A program made the position numbers and the translations under genes. The notes under the pieces were generated by a model. It had not been told where the DNA came from. It ran no database searches and saw nothing but the letters and a program-made list of their open reading frames with translations. From positions 1-63,597 of the forward strand of contig KN834794.1 of assembly GCA_000827265.1 (NCBI GenBank): a stretch of 63,597 bases of DNA, in the 5' to 3' direction. Positions within the stretch are counted from its first letter, which is position 1; each line of letters begins with the position of its first letter. The stretch comes from Collybiopsis luxurians FD-317 M1. Taxonomy: Eukaryota > Basidiomycota > Agaricomycetes > Agaricales > Omphalotaceae. Positions 47,505 to 58,392 of this stretch are shown here, piece by piece.

Positions 47505-48075
47505 TCAAATTGTATATTGTACATAGAAGAACTTGGGTGTATTACTGATCCATGAGCCGCGACAAATTGTAAAACTCACTGTGAGCTCATGTTTTAGAAT
47601 GAGCTGGTAGATTGTAACAAACTGTACCATATTAGCAGATCTTGTGTTCTAGAACAAGCTTCAAAATTGTAACAAATTGTACAAATTAGCAGTCTCATTT
47701 TGATCAGGCTACAGAACTGTAACCATTTGTGACCCTACCTCTACCCTACCTTGATCTTGTGTTCCAGAATGAATTGCAAAACTGTAACAAGTTGTATTGC
47801 AGAACAAGCTGCAAAACAAAACTATAACAAATTGTATTTTTACAGCCCCTTTGTGATGCCCCAGTGTGGAGTTGTTACAGAGCGAGCAACAAATTGTACT
47901 CATTAGCGATCCCTTTGTGATACTCCAGTGCTGAGTTGTCACAGAGGGAGCTGCTATACTGTAACAAATTGTACCCATTACAGTGCCTTTGTGATGTGTG
48001 CAGAGCTGTTACAGAGGGAGCGGTTATAGTGTAACAATTTGTAGTCATTACAGGTGTCTTTGTGATGATGAACTG
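47505..48075. repeat. TTGTAACAAATTGTA motif array
   Basis: More than ten copies of TGTAACAAATTGTA or close variants occur here, interspersed with repeated TTTGTGATG(C/A) and GAGTTGTTACAGAG blocks at about 60-90-base intervals. It lies between the small basic gene and the RNase H1-N-like gene. It is one of several such arrays unique to the insertion. Confidence 0.72.
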
Positions 48076-48232
48076 AGGAGTTGTTACAGAGCCAATTGTG
48101 CTCTAGTATTGCAGAGCAAGAGCTCACTCACTTATAGATGAAGTATGTAATATCTGATGCCCCTCGAATATTTAGACCTCGGGTCTTGACTCGAAAAGTC
48201 CCATTGACCTCACTCGTCACTTGTCTATTGCC

Positions 48233-48828
48233 ATGACTATTGTTAACAATCCCACAATCATCAGTGCTCTGCAAGCAGCTTCGGCCCAAAGCAACACCAG
48301 TAAGTTCAGCATTTGTTGCATATTCACGAGCTTTGCATACTGAAAAGGATTATAGATTGCAATGCTTTACTTGCAGCTATCACTGCCAATCAAGCCAAAA
48401 ATCCAAGTCTCAATGTCAGGCTGTCCACGAGCACCCAGGGACCTCAGCCTCCTCAGGCCAGTAGCAACACCAGCCCTAGTGATTCTGCACTACTCATGCT
48501 CATTTTTGTAAATTTAATTTATTGACTACTTTGTATAGACGTATGCCCCACTTGTGTCTGTCCTCATGGACTTTCTGTCGAAGCCGCTGCTACCATGTGG
48601 TATGCAGTCTTCATTGGCCGCGCCACAGGCATATTTTCTAGCTTGTAAGAATCTAATTTACAATGCCACTGCTCTTGACCACTAATCATATTGTACACCA
48701 GGCCCTTGGTGCAGGCGTTGACCTCCCGCATGTCCAGCAATACTTATCATTGCTTTGGAACTAAAATCAAGGCTGAAGCTGCCTATGCCGAGGCTGACAG
48801 ACTTGGCCTTGTACATAGCACTAACTAG
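48233..48828 (+). CDS. cargo protein with an RNase H1 N-terminal-like region (plus copy)
   Basis: Four exons (48233-48299, 48377-48478, 48539-48644, 48702-48828) sum to 402 bases and give an uninterrupted 133-residue product. The N-terminal half is Ser/Gln/Pro-rich. Then comes a short Cys/His segment VCPTCVCPHG, then MWYAVFIGRATGIFSSL and, after the last intron, YHCFGTKIKAEAAYAEADRL ending GLVHSTN. WYAVxIGxxxGIFSSL...CFxxxxxAxxAYxxAxxxGL matches the RNase H1 N-terminal domain pattern. The family's domain binds RNA/DNA hybrids; here it stands alone, without a nuclease domain. All introns are GT-AG and 58-77 bases long. This is one of the cleanest gene models in the insertion and appears functional. 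Confidence 0.72.
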
Positions 48829-49159
48829 CTCATGCCAATACCTAGGACGTACCAGTAGTTAAGGCAGTGTATTTTGATAGTTTTGATAGCAATACAAGTT
48901 GATATTTGATGAATCAAATATAATGAATTCAGACCTATTAGCATTGCAGAATTTAATCTTTGCTGATCGGCCATGCAGCCAGTATGACTTCTCAAACCAA
49001 ACAACATATAATTACTGGAAGGACAGAAATACTGGCTTGGGATCCTCAATCATTGCTGGATTTTGTATAAGTCAAAATACTTGAATATTCGTAGACTGAT
49101 ACACATTAACTAATATACACTCAGATCCTTTCTTCAACCCCGTGTGCTCAATAATTGGC

Positions 49160-51952
49160 TCAAAGAGTTTCCAAATGAGCAGTAATGGCTCTGTAGTTCC
49201 CTTGTTCCCAAGTCCTTTCTACCTGATTGGGCAGAAGCTTCAATCGTTCTCCGGTCATAACTTCTGTCGTCCTGGAACAATCAACAACAGCCATAATGAA
49301 CCACTTATTATTCGTTGACTTCCTTCCCTGATAGAAATAATGTAATAGTCGAATGAACTTGCTGATGTGTTTCTCGTCACCACCGATAATCACCATGCGT
49401 GACTTATCCGTGTTGGGTTTTGGAAGCTCCCGATAGGTTCAAATCCTGTGCATCGGGATATGTTGGTAACCAGGTGGACAATGAATGGGAGGGTCCAGAA
49501 TGGCCATCAGACCTCCTCCTTCTCGTGGAACCATTTTGACATATTTTCCCAGGGCCTTCTTTTGCCAGAAGGTGTCGTGCTCTCCGCCATCAATATTGAC
49601 TCGAATAGCAATGCCTTGCATGTTGGGATGCATGATCCAATGACATTGGTCATCCACTGGTAGCTGCACTGGTACTGGAATAACTGCATTAGGCTCTAAG
49701 TTTTGGAGCATTTCTTGGACCTGAGTGCAATTGAGACAGACAAGCTTGATTTGGTTCTCATCAATTGGGTGCAGAATGTAATTGATGTTCGGCGTAAAGA
49801 ATAGCTCATTGTTCTTCAGAGGCAAAGCGTGAAGTAAGGGTTGAAATGTCCTAAATGTCTGTCAGCAGACTTGGGAGAGAAAAATCCAGAAAGAAAGAAA
49901 CCTCATGAGTTATCAAGGACATAGTCGTAGTCTATCTTCTCCCATCGACAGGTTTTTTGTTGTCCAGATAAATTTAGTTCCACGGTCAATCGAAGGCCGC
50001 TAGAATGAGGTTCCCTCATTGCAACACTCGTATAACATTCCACATCTCGGATGACACCAACAAAGGATTTCCAAGCACCCCGCCTAACCAGTACCTCAGT
50101 CCCAATCCACAGTTTGTCCGGCCGCTGGTCCAAATCAGGCATGAGAGCAGAGCAAACACTGACTCAATACTGTTCTTGATGTCTCGGACAAAAAGGATGA
50201 TCATGTAGCAACAACCTGCGAGTGCTATCAAGGAGCTCAGTTGATTGCGAGTGAATGGCAGGTCAGAATGTACTTACATTGGGTCTTGAACATCATGATA
50301 GTTGAAGTCGAACACAGAATTAATAGTTGGAAAAAAGAGTTGAATACATAAAGAGCCTTTGCCATTCGGCCACATGTTCTTTACTATCCCCACTTGATTT
50401 CAGAAAGCTCCTCGCAAGACATGTACGGCTAGATGTTTCCAGGGAATATCTGGTTCCTAGCTGGGCTCTGTTGTGTTCACCACTTGGATGCAGTTCACAT
50501 GAACCCTGACATGCTGAGGCATCTAGAGCAATATTCCAATGAGTAATGCCTCGAACAAACATGAGCAATACTTACAGATACATCTCCAGTGAGGTCTATG
50601 AACTGAATGGATGAGTCCACCTGAGCAATAACCATTCCTGCCTTGCCTAGACATGGACCACTCATTACCTGAACACTGTCTCCAACCTCGACAATCTTTC
50701 GAATGGAAGTAACATGAACATGATGAAGCCCTGATCTTGCCATCATGACTTCGCAGGTCCATGATTCCAGCGAAGAGTCTGCGGAGTACAATCGATGGAT
50801 GTAGCCCTTGTCTTGCATCATGTCGGGCAGTTTGACATGGACTTGATCACCTACAGTGAGATACCAAGAGTCAGCAAAGGGCATAGGATATTCGTGTATG
50901 AACGGATGCGCGCTGAGGATGAAAAGATCCTTCAATAAGCTGGGAACGCTTGATGCGGGAGTTAGGGAGCTGGGACTGCTAGACTTAAGGTAGAGGCCAT
51001 GATGGAACTTGCCCAAGCCTCACACAGAAAAGGCATTCAGGTCATCAGTATCTATCTGCAAGAGCTTCCTATCCTCAGGGCAAAGTTCCTCATCTGGTGG
51101 AAAATTTTCTTGATAAAGAAGCTGAGGGACAGGCCTAGAGCCTGACAATTCCCTCTTCAAACTTCGAGGTGCGAACTTCATCCGAGGTACCACAAGGACC
51201 TTCAGACTCGCAGTTAGATCTTCATCCTGGTCTTGATCAACTATCCCAACATCCCCAGCATACAGACCGCAGTGAATTTGAACCCACTCTCCCTGTCTGA
51301 ATATGTGACTGGCACTCTCAATGTAGAGGCATCTCCACCAATTGTCTTGAGGAACCAATCGGAGTGTCCAAATCCAAACATCGGATCGCACTTCTAAAAT
51401 TTTGAGGAGAGACGGATTCCGTAATGTTTCTTCATATGTCTGCTGCGCAGGATATCTAAATTGGGCTTCGAGATATAGGGTACCCACTTTGTTCAAGTTA
51501 TAAAAAGCTGATCTAAGCTCTGTTTGGAGGTTGTTTCTACTGAGTAAGAACTCGATCAGTTCGAATTCAGAGTTAGGCTAAGACCTGTGTCAGCGTGATA
51601 TGTGATACCAAGCAATCCAACTACTCACTGTGCACTGGACTTGGTATAGTCCCCAATCCTGCAGTTGCCGAGTCAAAGATAACAATATCTGAGGAATGCA
51701 CAATAGATTTTGCAATTGGCTTGAGGGTTCTGAAGGAGCCTGGTTTGTACTGTATTTCTGAAGCACATGATCCAAGAAGTGGGGAAAACCCAAATTTTCA
51801 TTGCTACTGAGCGGGAAGCTACATGTGATGTTGCCATTAGTTAACGCTAGGTTCTCGCTATCATCTAAGAAAGTCAAATCCTCTCCGGTTTCACTGAGTT
51901 CACTTTCAAGGTCATGGTCCACCGCAGCCTCAAGACTGATAAACTGGCTCAT
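49160..51952 (-). pseudogene. Spt5-like NGN-KOW protein
   Basis: From 51952 an acidic N-terminus (DHDLESELSETGEDLTFLDD) leads to an NGN-like domain split by an intron: LYQVQCT then PNSEFELIEFLLSRNN and GTLYLEAQF. A first KOW motif follows in GEWVQIHCGLYAGDVGIVDQ, a second in VGDSVQVMSGPCLGKAGMVI, a third in HLAVHVLRGAF...NQVGIVKN and a fourth in WIGTEVLVRRGAWKSFVGVI. The C-terminus has HWIMHPNMQGIAIRVNID and RMVIIGGDEKHISKFIRLLH. Spt5 proteins clamp RNA polymerase II during elongation; short-motif Spt5-like proteins of this shape recur in Agaricomycete genomes. In-frame stops lie at 51022-51020 (TGA), 50459-50457 (TAG) and 50402-50400 (TGA), so the gene is broken. Exon borders between 50570 and 49900 are approximate. 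Confidence 0.72.
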
Positions 51953-52240
51953 TTAGGAAGCGAAACCACAGAATTGTTGAAGTTCTTAACCTATGGTGAT
52001 AGAATAGTTGTAAGTAATTAATTGATGAACTGCTCAATATTTGGTATTCATAATCTTTCCAAAACAGTTTGAATATTCTTCTACGTCTGCGAGGATCGAT
52101 ACCTTTTTCAAGTGATAATTGAACTTACCTATCAGTATTGAAAGATAAGAAGTTTACTATAAGACCAATAAGATGGAAGTATGAGAAAGACCATCCAAAA
52201 ACTTTTTCCCATGCTGGGCGCTTGATGAAATGCCTGACAG
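51953..52240. other. divergent promoter space
   Basis: No exon is seen. It separates the minus-strand Spt5-like gene from the plus-strand gene at 52593 together with the hairpin at 52241-52309. Confidence 0.4.
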
Positions 52241-52309
52241 TCAGAGGGTATTTTTTGAGAAAGGAAACAGCCCAGATCCCTGTTTCCTTTCTCAGAAAAT
52301 ACCCTCTGA
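52241..52309. repeat. 30-base inverted repeat with 9-base loop
   Basis: The arm 52241-52270 (TCAGAGGGTA...GGAAACAG) and the reverse complement of 52280-52309 match at 29 of 30 positions. The loop is CCCAGATCC. It sits in the gap between two divergent cargo genes. The transcript would form a long stable hairpin, as for a small-RNA precursor, or it may be a recent foldback duplication. Confidence 0.9.
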
Positions 52310-52592
52310 CCATGCAGTGCATAACGAACTTGACGTGAATAATCTTCTTTCCTTTCTGCCCACATCCAACCCTCACGTAGTAATATCTTTTTGGAATCTG
52401 CGTACATTACAAACCAAAAACCTCACAGATCTAACTTTTGTAACCACTGTACTACAACTTTGTCACTTTGCTGTTAACAATCTCTAAGGTCTGTAATGTT
52501 TATCAATGAGTTGTATTCTGACTGCCTCATAAAGAGCTTTAGTGCCTCATTGACTCGTTTGCCTCCACCCCACTTCAAACAACAACTTCGCT

Positions 52593-53554
52593 ATGACATC
52601 CTCTGACTTGTGGTTGCAAACCAACATTGGTTTTGATGAAGGTGTCTCAACCGCAACACTGGTGAGCTCTAACTTGCAGGGCACAGGGCTTGGACTGATC
52701 CTAATCTCTCAGCTTTCTGATGAGCTTCAGAAGGATCTTCAAACAAAATTTCTATGGCACTTTGTACTGATATACTTGACAGTCCATGGAACCACTTACG
52801 AGGAGGAATTCATCAGGCTGGCTGTGGTGATTTATGCCGCTCACTGGCTGGAAGACACCACCTATGGAATCAAGCCTCTCTGCCAGAGAACTTGCCTTTC
52901 AAAGCGCCTGGTCCCGCCAGAAGAGGTTGATACTAGTGGCTGGGATTTGGATTCCATGCCAGAGCTGTATGATGGGGTTGACAGAGAGAGGAGTATTGAG
53001 CGGAACAAACTCATCCGAGCTACGTTATACACCTTCTACAGGGTAAGAGTAAATCTTTATCATTCTTGTTTTCAAACTGAGGTTTGGTTACAAGAACAAC
53101 AACCTGAAGTATCAATGAACACAGGCTCAATATTCAGACTCGGAGACTCGACAAATGTGGGCTGTATTGACCAAAGTAAGTATACAAGTCTCCTTACTGC
53201 AGAATTCCCTCGAATTGATCATTACCCTACTAGTCTGTTCATAATTTTCTCATTAAAGCAGTCATGCAAGCCTCTTCAAATATCAAGTCTTATGGTTTGC
53301 CCCCCTGGCTTTGGAAACCTTCCCTTTATGGCGCTGTCCTTCTATGGGCAGTCCATAACCTGCTGCCAAGCTGTTTCCACGCTGAGTATTGCACATGGTC
53401 CCACTATTGCTATCTGCGTCGAGTTCCACAGGATACCGTCTGCAAGGAAATCATATGGGAGTATCCAGAAATGCCCAAGGAGGACAGTAGCGAAGCTGCC
53501 GATTTTGATCTGCCTGCACCTTGGGAGCCATGGCAAGATATGATAATGTTCTAG
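52593..53554 (+). CDS. unrecognised cargo gene with multiple exons
   Basis: The first exon (52593-53043) reads MTSSDLWLQTNIGFDEG, QLSDELQKDLQTKFLWHFVL, TYEEEFIRLAVVIYAAHWLE and KRLVPPEEVDTSGWDLDSMP, ending at a GTAAGA donor. A second exon (about 53126-53174) reads AQYSDSETRQMWAVLTK. A third (about 53262-53554) reads SYGLPPWLWKPSLYGAVLLW, WSHYCYLRRVP and ends DLPAPWEPWQDMIMF. The last junction needs a one-base phase change that I could not resolve, so there is either an unseen splice site or a frameshift. The protein is soluble, mixed in character, and matches no family I know. Confidence 0.5.
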
Positions 53555-53639
53555 TTTTGGTGGATCAGTGTAAATTGTATCACTTGTATGGAAATAGTAT
53601 ACCTGTTGAAAGAAATGGAGACTGTTTTTAATTCGCATT

Positions 53640-54130
53640 CAGTTTTCCAACCCATTAAGTGATGCAAATTTTGTACAAGTCCCGATGTAGAAGTTTCATG
53701 TATCAGCTAACCCAGCCCATTGTATACAAAATGTATGCAAGGTTTACACTCATTGCAGGGTATACAACTTTCAAATATTGTATCAAAAAGCCGCTTCTTA
53801 TTCAAAGATTGTAAACAGCATGTTTTGCAAGCTTGCTGGTAGAGGTTTTGTACAAATTGTATGCTCATTGTTGGGTATACAACTTTCAAAGATTGTATAC
53901 AATTGTAAACTCACCGGACAGCATAATTTGTGTACAAATTGTATGTTCATCATACCTTTCAAATGTATACAAATTGTAAACTCCTCGGGGCAACACAATT
54001 TGTGATCTTGCCAGTAAAGGTTGTTACATTCACTGTTGGGTATACACCTTTCAAAGATTGTATACAGGTCATGAATTTGCCACCATTCTATTGTGGTATG
54101 TTGTAAATATTGTTGTTTACAAATTGTAAA
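53640..54130. repeat. TTGTATACAA/ACAAATTGTA motif array
   Basis: More than ten motifs such as TTGTATACAATTGTAA, TACAAATTGTATG and GGGTATACAACTTTCAAA recur about every 40-60 bases just upstream of the KDZ transposase gene. A palindromic GTATAC or TTGTA-TACAA core is shared with the right terminal array. Confidence 0.72.
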
Positions 54131-54247
54131 CTGACTGGTGCGTCACATTGACACCAGAAAGATTATTGTGTTACTGAACCCTAACTCAATTCCACTCCTC
54201 GTCCTATGCCCAGGCAATGAACAGTTCCAGATGGCACACATACTGAG

Positions 54248-57200
54248 GTGTACCCAGACCCTCCAAAAGACTGCACGGTCCAGCACCGATATACTGAGGT
54301 TGCATCTGCCAGATGCATTCGAACTTCCTCAGTTGCCATACTTTCACAGCCAAACCCTGAAGAAACATCCCAATCAGTTACTGAGCTGCCAGCGGTAGCT
54401 GAATCGCCAACAGTATCTGAGCCTCTTTCAGACTCTCGGCTCTCAGATCCAGGCTTGACATTCCTCAATGATGATCGCTCTGTATTCACTTACACTTTTG
54501 CTGATCCCAATGCAGCTGAGCAAGTCGGCGAAGAGGTGTCAGAGTTCCACCAGCCTTCCCAGCCACCAATCACTGTAGGCGACATGCTTTCTTCCTTATT
54601 TGCTGGTAACTACATCCATTTCCTAAGGTTTTACAAGAATGGGAGAAGGAGATTCCTCGGTTTCTATATGAAACTCTTCATAACAAAGGCCTGGAAAATG
54701 TGGTCAATGTTGAAGGATGTATCTGTGGAAAGATGAAGTGGAATGACAAACTGTCCCAGATATACAGATGTGTCGACTGTTATGAATGTACAATATGGTG
54801 CAAAACTTGCCTTCTCTCGCGACATGGGTCAAGTCCTTTCCACAGGGTTGAGGTATCTTTTACTTTACTGCTATTCCTTACCGCTTCTCACCAGTGTTAA
54901 ACAGCATTGGAATGGAAAATTCTTTGAGAAAACAAGCCTGTATGAGCAAGGACTCATACTTCACCTGGGCCACTCCACTCTTCAGCCCTGCCTAGGCAAT
55001 TGTAATACCCAGAAATTCACAATCATTGATATAAATTGCATACATAAAGCATCCGTTCATTTTTGCAACTGCAAATGAACTCAACCACATTGCTACCAAT
55101 TACTGCGAGTTCAATTGTATCCCGCCACTTTGGGTGCCCCTCAGACTGCTGCTACATTTGTGTTCCTACAATTCTTTCAACTACTTAGTTTCATGTCAAA
55201 GGTGAATAGCTCAACCAGATGCTTTGTGTTCTTATTCATGGGATCTCCTGTTAGGTGTCGGCAACCGAGTACTACTCAACTCTTGGAAGGATGACAGATA
55301 ATACAGGTACAAATGTACCAAAGGTGCATCTCAAGCCTTGCGATATCAATATTTGCTGAATCATCTGTACAACAGAGCTGCTCTCGAGAAGTTTTATGGA
55401 TGATTCACGAATGGCGCCATCTTCGGAGTTTAAAATGCTCTGGTGTTGGGTACAATGGGGTTGATAGTAACGCAGCAGGTGTTTTGGCTGTGAAATGCCC
55501 GGCATGTTCTTATATTGGTATTAATATCCCCAAAAAGTGGTTTGAAGACCAAAGTAAGATGTGAGTGAACATCATACAGGACACAGCAGTATTTCCTAAT
55601 TTTGGATAGCTGGCTATATAAGGCATTCTTTGCACTTGACGCAAACTTCCAACTGACACGTTTCAATGTCTCAAGCGAGGTGCAGGATCCCGGGTTCAAC
55701 AAAGGAAGAGCCTATTTTGTAGATGACCCTGCTTTGCAGCATCACATTGTCGCATATCACAGTCGTTGGCCCATAGAAAAGTCCAATTGCAGCGACCATG
55801 ATGCCATTAAGCTAGCAAATCATTGAGGTGACCACAATCTCACATCTGCTGGATTGGCACTGGCTGTTTGCGCTAGACACGACACGATACATGCTCAATC
55901 TGGGGTTGATTTGCGCCTGGGGGAAGAGTAAGGTGTTTCCTTTGTCCTTAGGCCATATTTTACTCAATCAGTCTGCAGATATCTGCTCATGGACTATGCT
56001 CTATTGTCGTCTATTCGGAGTTTTCCCAATTTACCAATCACCATCTCCTACAACATCATGTGTCAATATTCCAAGAAGTTATATCATCGTATCCTTTCAT
56101 ATCCATCCATCCTTCACACCCCGACACCATTTCCCCAATATCAGCTTCTGGTGCCAAAGTTTCACCTGGCGGCTCACAAGCAGGACTGCGTGTGGTCATT
56201 TTCATATAATTACGCTATGGGCATTGGTCAGACTGAGAGAGAGGGGGTAGAGCAAAATTGGGCTATTCAGAACTCATTGTCTGGGAGTACAAAGAAAATG
56301 GGTCCTGGCAGTTGCCGCAATACATTAGACGACCATTTTGGGGACCACAACTGGTGAAAGACAATATCTTTAGGTTTGTGCCTATCAAATTTTCTTGTTA
56401 CTTGCTCAGATTTTGAGCCCATCCCCTCAGCGTATCATATCTATATCAAAGCCATAGAAGCTGCCAATGTTCAAGCAAAAATGGTAGCCACTTATCAAGA
56501 CGCATCTTGAGCACTCAATGAAACAACCATGACATCATGGCGAAAGATGGTAAGGGAATGGGAATTGGATCCAGATAAAAGGAAACTGAACCCATATGAA
56601 CCTAAAGTCAGAGGTGCATAAGGATCGTCATTTCAGAGGTCGAGTTCCTGACCATTGTTGGACACTTAGGTTTTACCCTTCACCGGCTTCGGCATGACCT
56701 TGCTCGAGAAGATGCTGAGCTTATCAAAACTGACTTGGCTGCTCAAGCCGTGAGCTCACAAATTAGTTGCCACCAATTGATATATCAGGGTATAGAGCTT
56801 GAAGAACAATTGTATGTACTTTTTCACCAGAGATTTGAATGGACTGCATATCTGCATCTTTCAGGAGACGGCTTCGCTATGACATGATGCATATGGGCAA
56901 TAATCCCACTTACCTTGCCTGCGCCAAACTCACCGAGCGAGCAAACAGCCTTTGCCGCAGAGTTAAAGCTTTTGCTGAAGTGCAGGTGCTACATATGCCT
57001 GTCACAGCAGTTCTACAGCAGCAAGCTTCCACGTCCAATGAATCCCAGGCAGTATACAACCTCCCCCTTTTCCTCCCTTCCAAAGTCTTCCAGATGAATT
57101 CAAGTTGCGAGATGGTGCTACTGGACTTTGAATGGAGGATTCGATATGCAGCAGCTCACGATGCGCTGGAGCAAATGAGGAAACATTTACTTGGTAGAAA

Positions 57201-57867
57201 TGCAGTTTTAGAGTGGAAGAATCAATATGGCCATGGGGTTCAGGAGGGAAATTGCTCTCAGGCTGATGTCGAAAGGCTTAATGCCAAGATCTCAGCTTGC
57301 ACCTCACAGTATCGAATGCATTTTGAGATCTTGAAGCATTTTGCTCAGAAGCTGGGGAAAGTCACCTGGGGTACTGAGTTATGCCCACTTCTTGATGAGG
57401 ATATAAGATCAATTTCACATGGAGGTAGTAACAATGCAACTGGGGAGGGATATGTGATATCCTCGTGGATTTGGAATACGTCCGGAGTGGACCACACAGA
57501 TGAAGAGAATGTCACTGACTGTATGTCCCCCTTTATGTTGATGAGTGAATCTTCTAACAATCTTGAAGGTCTTTGAGTATCCTGGTGTAAAGTGCAAGCC
57601 AGGGCACAATGATGGCAGGAAGAATGCTTGCTTTTGCAGGAGGAGATGAGATGGGTAAAGGCATTTCTGAAATATGAACAGGAGATATGGGAAAAGAGAG
57701 TGCAGTTTGCAGCTTATCCAGGCACTCAGGCATACACTTATTGTCAGGCTCACCTTCGTGAAAGGATAAGAGAGTTCTGCATAGGGAAATGGAAAGATCT
57801 TGATGTGATTTTAGCTACCGGAGAAGGGGGATTCCCATTGGAAGGAGTACCTAGATTTGTTTCTTGA
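54248..57867 (+). pseudogene. KDZ-family (Kyakuja-Dileera-Zisupton) transposase
   Basis: Spliced across about nine short introns, the product has the family's regions in order. WEKEIPRFLYETLHN and the cysteine cluster CICGKMKW...CVDCYECTIWCKTCLLSRH come first, then HWNGKFFEKTSLYEQGLILH, MTDNTGTNVPK, MIHEWRHLRSLKCSGVGY with VKCPACSYIGINIP, LYKAFFALDANFQLTRFNVS, GLALAVCARH, MDYALLSS, NIMCQYSKKLY, VPKFHLAAH, MGPGSCRNTLDDHFGDHNW, and a C-terminal helical part with GIELEEQ and CRRVKAFAEVQVLHMP. The gene is dead: in-frame TGA codons stand at 55076, 55824, 56355, 56508 and 57610. The family codon at 56355 (WRK) and probably at 57610 is Arg, which fits CGA-to-TGA change. The start is uncertain; an ATG at 54138 lies in another frame. 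The family is an RNase-H-fold DNA transposase. Confidence 0.9.
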
Positions 57868-58209
57868 ATCAATGAACATTAATTGTATGGCTGTGAAAGT
57901 GTCAGATTCAGGTTAAGGAAGTGAATTTTGGCCAACTTAAAAGATCACGTGGAGTGCTTGATGAGCAATCCATTTTGAACTCAAAGGTCAAAAGGTCAAA
58001 GCAGTCTATACTTAACTTAATCATAATCAACAGCCATTACGGCCAAGCTTTACACCATGCTAAAGTGAACCCCTTGATGTTGTACCTGATCTGAATTCAT
58101 AATCTAGATCTTGACCAGCTGGGATCTGTATCTTTGTCATTACTGGATATGGAGTCTTATGAGGTGGGAGGCGCAGGAGGCAGCAAACCTAATGTGGAAG
58201 AGGCCAGAT

Positions 58210-58392
58210 TGTTAACAAGTATTGCATAGGCCCTAGTAGATTGTTAACAACGCTTGAAGGGGCACCAGTTGATTGTTAACAAGATTTACCATTGGATTGT
58301 ATACAATGGAAGGGATTATGGACACTAGCATATTAGCATAGGATTGTATACAAGTATTCTTCCGTTAGTAGCATAGATTGTAAACAATGAGC
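58210..58392. repeat. right subterminal motif array
   Basis: Read inward from the right end there are six motifs: TTGTTTACAATC, TTGTATACAATC (twice) and TTGTTAACAATC (three times). The last lies about 170 bases inside. The first starts about 19 bases from the element's end, the same distance as the first motif at the left end. The 3' flank of the transposase gene (57868-58209) shows no gene. Confidence 0.8.

Noticed and set aside
54248..57867. TGA read as a sense codon (selenocysteine or changed code) in the transposase
   Set aside because: Host genes in the window use TGA as stop, and a family Arg at one or two of the sites is simply explained by CGA-to-TGA mutation.
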